64,000 nucleotides of DNA, taken from contig OY970120.1 of assembly GCA_963705885.1 (NCBI GenBank), positions 3,348,001 through 3,412,000 of the forward strand, written 5' to 3'. Below the pieces are notes generated by a model. The model did no database searches. It saw nothing but the letters and a program-made list of their open reading frames with translations, and was not told the origin of the DNA. Numbering within the stretch: position 1 is the first letter of the stretch; every line of letters begins with the position of its first letter. Shown here in pieces: positions 34,056 through 40,665 of the stretch. Origin of the DNA: MFD01275-c22 sp963705885 (lineage in GTDB: Bacteria; Actinomycetota; Actinomycetes; JACCUZ01). Made by a program: the position numbers and the translations under genes.

Positions 34056-34541
34056 TCAGCGCTTGCGCGCCGCCGTCTTCTTCGCCGTCGTCTTGCGTGC
34101 GGTCGACTTCTTGGCCGGTGCCTTCTTGGCCGGTGCCTTCTTCGCGGTCGACTTCTTGGCCGTCGACTTCTTGGCCGTCGACTTCTTCGTGGCCTTCTTG
34201 GCGGGAGCGGGCTTGCTCGTTCCCGTCGCGGAACGCGCGGCCGCGGCAGCGGCCTTCGGCAGCTTCTTGGCGCCGCTGACGACGTCCTTGAAGCTCTGGC
34301 CCGCCTTGAACTTCGGCACCGACGTCTTCTTGATCTTCACGGCGGCGCCGGTGCGCGGGTTGCGGCCGGTGCGCGCCGGGCGGGCGACCTTCTCGAAGAC
34401 GCCGAAGCCGGTGATCGCCACCCGCTCGCCCGATGCCACGGCACGCGTGACGGTGTCGATCACGGCGTCGACCGCGTCGGTCGCGGCCTTCTTGCTGCCG
34501 AGCTGGACGGACAGCCTGTCGATCAGCTGAGCCTTGTTCAC
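34056..34541 (-). CDS. hupB: HU-family DNA-binding protein with Lys/Ala-rich tail
   Basis: Histone-like nucleoid protein. Residues 1-92 are a normal HU (VNKAQLIDRLSVQLGSKKAA, GFGVFEKVARPARTGRNPRTG, PKFKAGQSFKDVV). Residues about 105-161 are a histone-H1-like tail of AKKST, AKKAP and ARKTT units ending AARKR, as in actinobacterial HupB/HupS. The tail is written in short imperfect DNA repeats. The GTG at 34541 has AAGGGG upstream. A well-formed promoter lies 54-82 bases upstream. Confidence 0.95.
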   Translation of the reverse strand: MNKAQLIDRLSVQLGSKKAATDAVDAVIDTVTRAVASGERVAITGFGVFEKVARPARTGRNPRTGAAVKIKKTSVPKFKAGQSFKDVVSGAKKLPKAAAAAARSATGTSKPAPAKKATKKSTAKKSTAKKSTAKKAPAKKAPAKKSTARKTTAKKTAARKR

Positions 34542-34594
34542 AGTGGGAACCCCTTGGAGATGCGGATGTCGAGCGGTCACTCGAGTCGGGTGTG

Positions 34595-34623
34595 ACGTTA
34601 GGCCCCATCGCGGTGCGAGACAA
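34595..34623 (-). promoter_or_regulatory. HU gene promoter
   Basis: TTGTCT (34618-34623, minus) and TAACGT (34595-34600) are exactly 17 bases apart, the best housekeeping-type promoter in the window, 54 bases before the HU start. Confidence 0.6.
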
Positions 34624-34684
34624 ACACCGAAGGGCCCGTTTCCCGTTGTGTCGCAAAGGTGTGCGCCCGGTCGGGACGGCGTCG

Positions 34685-35272
34685 TCAGGTCGTGGTCGGC
34701 ATCCATCCGGGGCGCCGGGCCTCGAACTCGGCCACCAGGTCGCCGTGCCGCAGGGTCAGGTCGACGTCGTCGAGACCCTCCATCAGTCGCCATCGCGTGT
34801 AGTCGTCGAGGTCGAAGGACGCGCTCTGACCGCCCCACGACACCGTGCGCGAGCCGAGGTCGACGGTCACCTGGACGGACGGGTCGGCCTCCACGGCGTC
34901 CCAGATCCGCTCGACGTCGGACTGGTCGACCTGCGCCGTGACGAGGCCGCCCTTCCCCGCGTTGCCGCGGAAGATGTCGGCGAACCGCGACGACACGACG
35001 ACCCGGAAGCCGTGGTCGAGCAGGGCCCAGACCGCGTGCTCGCGGGAGGAGCCGGTGCCGAAGTCACGCCCCGCGACGAGCACCGACGCACCGGCCGACT
35101 CGGGCCGGTTGAGGACGAAGTCGGGGTCGGAGCGCCACGCGGCGAACAGGCCGTCCTCGAAGCCGGTGCGCGTCACCCGCTTGAGGTAGACCGCCGGGAT
35201 GATCTGGTCGGTGTCGACGTTCGACCGGCGCAGGGCGACCGCTCTGCCGGTGTGTGTCGTGACGGGCTGCAT
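34685..35272 (-). CDS. leuD: 3-isopropylmalate dehydratase small subunit
   Basis: Swivel subunit of isopropylmalate isomerase (leucine pathway). VALRRSNVDTDQIIPAVYLKRV is the family start, and VLVAGRDFGTGSSREHAVWAL carries the substrate-binding GSSREHA. It has 195 residues and ends with DVDLTLRHGDLVAEFEARRPGWMP. It is separated from leuC by one base, so the two form an operon. Confidence 0.97.
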   Translation of the reverse strand: MQPVTTHTGRAVALRRSNVDTDQIIPAVYLKRVTRTGFEDGLFAAWRSDPDFVLNRPESAGASVLVAGRDFGTGSSREHAVWALLDHGFRVVVSSRFADIFRGNAGKGGLVTAQVDQSDVERIWDAVEADPSVQVTVDLGSRTVSWGGQSASFDLDDYTRWRLMEGLDDVDLTLRHGDLVAEFEARRPGWMPTTT

Positions 35273-35273
35273 C

Positions 35274-36698
35274 TCAGGCCTCCCCGCCGCGGGCCGACGG
35301 CTCGAGGTCGGCCGGGCTGGCGAGACGTCCGACGACCGCCGTCGCCGCGGCTACGAGGGGCGACACCAGGTGTGTACGTCCGCCCGCCCCCTGCCTGCCC
35401 TCGAAGTTGCGGTTGGACGTCGAGGCGCTGCGCTCACCCGGCGAGAGCTGGTCGGGGTTCATCCCGAGACACATCGAGCAGCCGGCGTGCCGCCACTCCG
35501 CGCCCGCGTCCTTGAACACCACGTCGAGGCCCTCGGCCTCGGCGGCCAGCCGGACGCGTACCGAGCCCGGCACCACCAGCATCCGGACCGAGCCGGCCAC
35601 CCGGCGGCCCTCGAGGACCGCCGCGGCCGCGCGCAGGTCCTCGAGCCGGCCGTTGGTGCACGACCCGAGGAACACCGTGTCGACGGCGATGTCGCGCAGC
35701 GGCGTCGCGGGCTCCAGCCCCATGTAGTCCAGCGCGCGCCGCGCCGCGGCGCGGGCACCCTCGTCGGCGAAGGAGTCGGGGTCGGGGACCGAGGCCGACA
35801 GAGGTGAGCCCTGGGCGGGGTTCGTGCCCCACGTCACGAAGGGCTCGATCGCGGCGGCGTCGAGCACGACCTCCTTGTCGAACACCGCGTCGTCGTCACC
35901 GCGCAGATCCCGCCAGGTCGCGACCGCGTCGTCCCAGTCGGTCCCCTGCGGTGCACGCGGCCGGCCTTTCAGGTAGGCGAAGGTCGTCTCGTCGGGTGCG
36001 ACCATGCCGGCGCGGGCGCCCGCCTCGATCGACATGTTGCACACCGTCATCCGGGCCTCCATCGAGAGCTCCTCGACGGCCGAGCCGCGGTACTCGATGA
36101 CGTAGCCCTGGCCGCCGCCGGTGCCGATCTCGGCGATGACGGCGAGGATCACGTCCTTGGCCGTGACCCCTGGCGCGAGACGGCCATCGACCGTCACGGC
36201 CATCGTGCGGAACGGCTTGAGCGGCAGCGTCTGGGTCGCGAGGACGTGCTCGACCTCGCTGGTGCCGATGCCGAAGGCCAGGGCGCCGAACGCCCCGTGG
36301 GTGGAGGTGTGGGAGTCGCCGCAGACCACGGTCATGCCCGGCTGGGTCAGCCCGAGCTGTGGGCCCACGACGTGCACGATGCCCTGCTCCACGTCGCCGA
36401 GCGGGTGGATCGGGACGCCGAACTCCGCGCAGTTGCGACGCAGGGTCTCGACCTGGGTGCGCGAGACGACGTCGGCGATCGGGCGGTCGATGTCGAGCGT
36501 GGGGACGTTGTGGTCCTCGGTCGCGAGGGTGAGGTCCGGGCGGCGGACCGGGCGGCCGGCCAGCCGGAGCCCGTCGAAGGCCTGCGGGCTGGTCACCTCG
36601 TGCACGAGGTGCAGGTCGACGTAGAGCAGGTCCGGCTCGCCCGGCGCCTGCCGCACGACATGGGACTGCCAGACCTTCTCCGCCAGCGTCAGGGACAC
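35274..36698 (-). CDS. leuC: 3-isopropylmalate dehydratase large subunit
   Basis: Aconitase-family [4Fe-4S] subunit, 474 residues. Cluster cysteines are in FLGSCTNGRLEDL and AGCSMCLGMN. VVCGDSHTSTHGAFGALAFGIGTSEVEHVLATQ is the diagnostic block, and SPGERSASTSNRNFEGRQG is near the end. The GTG start at 36698 has AGGAAG about nine bases upstream. The upstream gap carries a palindrome shared with the divergent IclR regulator, the arrangement known for NdgR/LtbR-type control of leuCD. Confidence 0.97.
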   Translation of the reverse strand: MSLTLAEKVWQSHVVRQAPGEPDLLYVDLHLVHEVTSPQAFDGLRLAGRPVRRPDLTLATEDHNVPTLDIDRPIADVVSRTQVETLRRNCAEFGVPIHPLGDVEQGIVHVVGPQLGLTQPGMTVVCGDSHTSTHGAFGALAFGIGTSEVEHVLATQTLPLKPFRTMAVTVDGRLAPGVTAKDVILAVIAEIGTGGGQGYVIEYRGSAVEELSMEARMTVCNMSIEAGARAGMVAPDETTFAYLKGRPRAPQGTDWDDAVATWRDLRGDDDAVFDKEVVLDAAAIEPFVTWGTNPAQGSPLSASVPDPDSFADEGARAAARRALDYMGLEPATPLRDIAVDTVFLGSCTNGRLEDLRAAAAVLEGRRVAGSVRMLVVPGSVRVRLAAEAEGLDVVFKDAGAEWRHAGCSMCLGMNPDQLSPGERSASTSNRNFEGRQGAGGRTHLVSPLVAAATAVVGRLASPADLEPSARGGEA

Positions 36699-36720
36699 GA
36701 AGCCTTCTTCCTGGGCTTGC

Positions 36721-36737
36721 GTCTCAGGCTATGAGAC
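36721..36737. promoter_or_regulatory. palindromic operator candidate between leuC and the IclR gene
   Basis: GTCTCAGGCTATGAGAC is an inverted repeat (GTCTCA-n5-TGAGAC) centred between divergent leuC (start 36698) and the regulator (start 36752). CAATAT at 36740-36745, six bases before the ATG at 36752, is a candidate -10, placing the palindrome over the regulator promoter. A likely site for the IclR protein itself. Confidence 0.55.
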
Positions 36738-36751
36738 GACAATATCGGCAC

Positions 36752-37492
36752 ATGGACAACTCTAGCGGAGTCGGCGTCCTCGACAAGGCCGCCGTGGTGC
36801 TCGGCGCACTGGAGGCCGGCCCGGCCAGCCTGGCCGCTCTCGTGCAGGCGACCGGGCTCGCCCGCCCGACCGCGCACCGCCTGGCCACGGCCCTCGAGCA
36901 CCACCGTCTGGTCGCCCGCGACCTGCAGGGCCGGTTCGTGCTCGGCCCGCGGCTGCGCGAGCTGGCGACAGCGGCCGGCGAGGACCGGCTGCTCGAGGCG
37001 GCGAGCCCGGTGCTCGCCCGCCTGCGCGACATCACGGGTGAGAGTGCCCAGCTCTACCGCCGGCAGGGCGACCAGCGCGTCTGCGTGTCCGCGGCGGAGC
37101 GCCTGACCGGCCTGCGCGACACCGTGCCGATCGGGGCGACCCTGACGATGAAGGCCGGCTCGGCCGCGCAGATCCTGCTCGCGTGGGAGGAGCCCGACCG
37201 GCTGCACCGCGGGCTGCGGGAGGCCCGCTTCACCGCGACCGCCCTCTCCGCCGTCCGGCGGCGCGGGTGGGCGCAGAGCGTCGGCGAGCGCGAGCCCGGC
37301 GTCGCATCGGTGTCCGCACCCGTCCGTGGGGCGGGCGGCCGGGTGGTCGCGGCCGTCTCGGTCTCCGGGCCGATCGAGCGCCTGAGCCGGCAGCCGGGCC
37401 GGCTGCACGCCCAGATCGTGTGCGCCGCGGCGGCCAAGCTCAGCGACGTGCTCCAGCACCAGGGGCAGGGCGGCCAGCAGCAGCCCGCCTGA
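36752..37492 (+). CDS. IclR-family transcriptional regulator (NdgR/LtbR-like)
   Basis: A 246-residue regulator: N-terminal winged helix (VLDKAAVVLGALEAGPASLAALVQATGLARPTAHRLATAL, about 6-50) and C-terminal IclR effector domain (SAQLYRRQGDQRVCVSAAE...VPIGATLTMKAGSAAQILLAW...GWAQSVGEREPGVASVSAPV). Adjacent and divergent to leuCD, exactly as NdgR in Streptomyces and LtbR in Corynebacterium, which control leucine genes. ATG 36752 is chosen over 36731 because the latter lies within the palindrome and a -10 fits the former as leaderless. Confidence 0.9.
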   Translation: MDNSSGVGVLDKAAVVLGALEAGPASLAALVQATGLARPTAHRLATALEHHRLVARDLQGRFVLGPRLRELATAAGEDRLLEAASPVLARLRDITGESAQLYRRQGDQRVCVSAAERLTGLRDTVPIGATLTMKAGSAAQILLAWEEPDRLHRGLREARFTATALSAVRRRGWAQSVGEREPGVASVSAPVRGAGGRVVAAVSVSGPIERLSRQPGRLHAQIVCAAAAKLSDVLQHQGQGGQQQPA

Positions 37493-37621
37493 GACGCCCG
37501 ACGGGTCGTCCGGGTGACGGTGCCCGTCCGGTCCGTGCCCTCCTGACGGCCGTCATGCCCGGCCAAAACGGGCAGGAGTGGTCATCCGTCGCACGGTCGC
37601 GAGATCTCACCCGTTCGTCTG

Positions 37622-37650
37622 CTCAAGGTAAAGCGCGTCCCAACCGTTGG
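37622..37650 (+). promoter_or_regulatory. possible sigma-28/FliA-like promoter before the peptide genes
   Basis: CTCAAG (37622-37627) is followed 16 bases later by CCGTTG. The spacing and the CTCA start resemble motility-sigma promoters of motile actinobacteria, but the -10 half departs from CCGATA. Weak evidence. Confidence 0.2.
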
Positions 37651-37702
37651 TAGGGCAACGCACTCGCGCAGTGGTCGAACGCAGTTCGAGGGAGGGAATC
37701 GC

Positions 37703-37798
37703 ATGAAGAACGCACTCGCCGTCCGCGTGCTCGCGGCGATGGGCAGCCTCGGCGCCCTGGTTGCCGTCGTCGGCGCCGGCACGAAGTGGATGGGGTAG
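37703..37798 (+). CDS. 31-residue hydrophobic peptide, copy 1
   Basis: ATG 37703 with GGAGGG seven bases upstream opens a 31-codon frame. The product starts MKNALAVRVLAAMG, continues with a Gly/Ala/Val helix and ends VVGAGTKWMG. It is long enough to span a membrane once. Its stop TAG is shared with the next start (TAGTG). The following peptide has the same plan: MK start, R-x-x-A-M, S-x-G, then VGAG-x-KW. A good ribosome site and a paralogue argue that it is real. No known family; too short for usual gene finders. Confidence 0.65.
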   Translation: MKNALAVRVLAAMGSLGALVAVVGAGTKWMG

Positions 37799-37911
37799 TG
37801 ACCGGGATGAAGCACGTCACGACCGGCCTGATGATCCGTGCCATGGCTTCCGCCGGCACCGTGGTGACCCTGGTCACGATCGTCGGTGCGGGCCGGAAGT
37901 GGACGAGCTGA
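37798..37911 (+). CDS. 34-37-residue hydrophobic peptide, copy 2
   Basis: The frame opens at GTG 37798 (overlapping the first peptide stop) or ATG 37807. From the ATG it encodes 34 residues: MKHVTTGLMIRAMASAG, a valine/threonine-rich helix and the end VGAGRKWTS. It shares the MK start, central R-x-x-A-M and C-terminal VGAG-x-KW with copy 1, so the two are duplicates. Its last 13 bases overlap the GGDEF-EAL start (GTG 37899), implying translational coupling. Possible signal peptide, small regulatory membrane subunit, or leader; not known. Confidence 0.62.
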   Translation: MTGMKHVTTGLMIRAMASAGTVVTLVTIVGAGRKWTS

Positions 37912-39989
37912 CCCCATCCGCCAAGGAGCCCGCGGTCGGCCAGACCGCGGGCTCCATACGGTCGACCCTCCTCCTGGACCTCTTCGTCGGCCTGACGCTG
38001 CTCGCCGGCCTGGGGTGCCTCCTCGGCACCCTCGTGGTGCAGCTCTCGGCGTCGTGGGCCGGTGTGGGCGTCCAGTGCTACGTGCTCGCCGTGTTCCTCG
38101 TCGTCGGCGAGCTGCGCGCGATCCCGGTGCCCCGCGGCGACGACACGACGGACGCGCTCACCGTCTCCTCCACGTTCGCGACCGCGCTCGTGCTCATCGG
38201 GCCGCTGAGCCTCGCCCTGGTGGCCCAGGCCCTCGCCGTCGCGATGGACGACGCCGTGCAGAAGCGTCCGCGGCGGATCCTCCTGTTCAACATCGGGCAG
38301 TACCTCCTGACGCTCACCGCGGCACGCGTGGCGTTCTGCGCCGTCGCCGACGAGCCCGTGCTGGCCCTCACCACGGAACTGACCGCGCGGCACGTCCTGG
38401 CGGCGCTGCTCGCGGGCGCCGTCTACTTCGTCGTGAACAACGGCCTCGTCGCGACGGCCGTGGCCCTGAGCACCGGCCTCGCCCTGACCGAGGTGCTGGC
38501 CGACGACGTCCGCTTCCAGCTCGCCACGTCGAGCATCCTGCTCGGCCTGGCCCCCGTCACCGCCCACGCGGCCAACTTCTCGGTGATCATGCTCCCGCTC
38601 CTGCTGCTGCCGATGCTCGGGGTCCACAGCAACGCGCGGATGGCCCTCAACCGGCAGCGCGAGGCGCTCCACGACAACCTGACGGGCCTGCCGAACCGGG
38701 AGTTCTTCCGACGGCGGGCCGAGAAGGCACTGCTCACGAGCGAGGCGCTGGGCGCGGACCTGGCGATCATGATCCTCGACCTCGACCACTTCAAGGAGAT
38801 CAACGACACGCTCGGCCACCACGTGGGGGACGAGGTCCTCCGGGAGGTCGCGACCCGGTTGGTCGAGACCGCTCCGCAGGGGGTCACCGTGGCCCGGCTG
38901 GGGGGCGACGAGTTCGCCGCCGTGCTGGCCGAGGTGGGCAGCCACCAGGACGTGCTCGACCTGGCCGCCGTGATCGCCGAACGGCTCCGCGAGCCGATCG
39001 TGGTCGACGGCGTGCGCATGGGCGTCCAGGCGAGCATCGGCATCTCGGTGGCACCCGCCGGGACCGAGTCCGTGCAGACGTTGCTCAAGCAGGCCGACAT
39101 CGCGCTCTACCGGGCGAAGTCCGCCCGCGGCGACGTCCAGGTGTACCGGCCCGAGATCGACCGCCACACCGTCGAACGCCTGTCCCTCCTCGGTGACCTG
39201 CACGCGGCGGTGGACCAGGACGAGTTCGTCCTCGCGTTCCAGCCGCAGCTGTGCACCCGCAGCGGCGACGTGCTGGGCGTCGAGGCGCTGGCCCGGTGGA
39301 TGCACCCGCGCCACGGGCTGATCGGACCCGACGTGTTCATCCCGCTCGCGGAGAACAGCGGACTGATCTCGCCCCTGTCCCGGTGGGGCATCGACCGTGC
39401 CGTGGCTCAGCTGGCGTCCTGGCGCGCGCAGGGCCACGACATCACCGTGTCGGTCAACGTCTCCGCGCGGCTGCTCAGCGACCTGGCGCTGCCGAGCTTC
39501 GTCGAGGAGGTCCTCACGCGCCACGGCGTGCCCGCGAGCCGGCTCGTGGTCGAGGTGACCGAGAGCACGATCATGGCGGACCCGAAGCGGGCCACCGACG
39601 TGCTGGGCACGCTGCGGTCACTCGGCGTGCGGCTCGCGATCGACGACTACGGCACGGGCTACTCGTCGCTGTCCTACCTGCGTCGCCTCGCGATCGACGA
39701 GCTCAAGATAGACAAGTCGTTCATCCTCCAGATGGGGCTGGACGACAACAGCGCGATCATCGTCCGCTCGACGGTCGAGCTGGCCCACAGCCTGGGACTG
39801 GTCGTCACCGCCGAGGGCGTCGAGGACCGCCACACCCAGGAGACGCTCGACGACCTCGGCTGCGACCGCGTGCAGGGCTTCTACCACAGCAGGCCGCTGT
39901 CCGCTCCTGCGCTCGAGGCCTGGCTGAACGCCCGGCGGGCCACCCGGGACGACCGGCTCGTCGCCGAGCTGACCGGGGACCTCGCGTGA
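37899..39989 (+). CDS. membrane-bound GGDEF-EAL c-di-GMP enzyme
   Basis: A 696-residue bifunctional-type protein. Residues about 20-240 contain roughly six hydrophobic helices (22-47, 57-75, 93-113, 130-148, 166-190, 215-240) forming a membrane sensor. The GGDEF domain follows (ARLGGDEFAAVL, motif 335-339 intact), with no RxxD inhibitory site five residues upstream. The EAL domain has EAL at 462-464, EVTEST and DDYGTGYSSLSYL-R-LKIDKSFI. Both active sites look competent, so it could make or degrade c-di-GMP. GTG 37899 overlaps the second peptide; the end overlaps the DUF5317 gene. Confidence 0.92.
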   Translation: MDELTPSAKEPAVGQTAGSIRSTLLLDLFVGLTLLAGLGCLLGTLVVQLSASWAGVGVQCYVLAVFLVVGELRAIPVPRGDDTTDALTVSSTFATALVLIGPLSLALVAQALAVAMDDAVQKRPRRILLFNIGQYLLTLTAARVAFCAVADEPVLALTTELTARHVLAALLAGAVYFVVNNGLVATAVALSTGLALTEVLADDVRFQLATSSILLGLAPVTAHAANFSVIMLPLLLLPMLGVHSNARMALNRQREALHDNLTGLPNREFFRRRAEKALLTSEALGADLAIMILDLDHFKEINDTLGHHVGDEVLREVATRLVETAPQGVTVARLGGDEFAAVLAEVGSHQDVLDLAAVIAERLREPIVVDGVRMGVQASIGISVAPAGTESVQTLLKQADIALYRAKSARGDVQVYRPEIDRHTVERLSLLGDLHAAVDQDEFVLAFQPQLCTRSGDVLGVEALARWMHPRHGLIGPDVFIPLAENSGLISPLSRWGIDRAVAQLASWRAQGHDITVSVNVSARLLSDLALPSFVEEVLTRHGVPASRLVVEVTESTIMADPKRATDVLGTLRSLGVRLAIDDYGTGYSSLSYLRRLAIDELKIDKSFILQMGLDDNSAIIVRSTVELAHSLGLVVTAEGVEDRHTQETLDDLGCDRVQGFYHSRPLSAPALEAWLNARRATRDDRLVAELTGDLA

Positions 39990-40633
39990 TCATCCCGCTG
40001 CTCGCCGCGCTGCTCGTCCTCTCGCCCCTGCTCGCGGGCGGGCGTCTCCGTCGGTACGGGGACCTGCGGATCCGTTCCGGCTGGGTCGTGGCGCTCGCCC
40101 TCGCCGCGCAGGTCCTGGCGATCGAGGTGCTGCCGGAGGCGGACCGCACAGCGCTCGCGGCGGCCCACGTCGCCACCTACGTGGCTGCCGGCTGGTTCGT
40201 GTGGCTGAACCGGAGCGTCCCGGGGCTGTGGCTGCTCGCCCTCGGCGCCGCGTCGAACGGCGTGACGATCGCGCTCAACGGAGGCACCCTCCCGGCGTCG
40301 GCCTCGGCCCTGCGGACGGCGGGCCGGGAGCTGCACAAGACAGAGTTCGTCAACTCCGGCGTCCTCGAGGACCCCCGCCTGCCCTTTTTGGGCGACGTGT
40401 TCGCCACGCCGGCGAGCTGGCCGATGGCCAACGTCTTCAGCATCGGCGACCTGCTCATCCTCTGCGGCGTCGCCTGGGGAGCGCACCGCATCTGTGGCTC
40501 ACGCCTCGTGCCCCGCTGGACGCCGCCACCGGACATACCGCGCCCGGACCACGGTCCACCGCGTCGCGCACCCGACGGCGGGCTGCGGATCCCGGCACGT
40601 GCCGACGACCACGACGAGTGCACAGGTCGCTGA
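39986..40633 (+). CDS. DUF5317 membrane protein
   Basis: A 215-residue protein beginning VIIPLLAALLVLSPLLAGG with four to five hydrophobic segments (about 1-17, 28-48, 55-72, 77-92, 145-165). The central LALGAASNGVTIALNGGTLPASASAL and the later ASWPMANVFSIGDLLILCGVAWG are the features I associate with DUF5317. It ends in a proline-rich, charged tail. GTG 39986 overlaps the GGDEF-EAL TGA as GTGA, so the proteins are made together. Function unknown; possibly a partner of the sensor domain. Confidence 0.78.
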   Translation: MIIPLLAALLVLSPLLAGGRLRRYGDLRIRSGWVVALALAAQVLAIEVLPEADRTALAAAHVATYVAAGWFVWLNRSVPGLWLLALGAASNGVTIALNGGTLPASASALRTAGRELHKTEFVNSGVLEDPRLPFLGDVFATPASWPMANVFSIGDLLILCGVAWGAHRICGSRLVPRWTPPPDIPRPDHGPPRRAPDGGLRIPARADDHDECTGR

Positions 40634-40665
40634 CCGGGGCACCCCGTCGCGCCGCGGAGGTGCGA

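Noticed and set aside
36731..36751. Upstream ATG of the IclR gene
   Set aside because: It lies inside the palindrome and lacks a ribosome site; ATG 36752 fits a leaderless promoter and the family N-terminus better.
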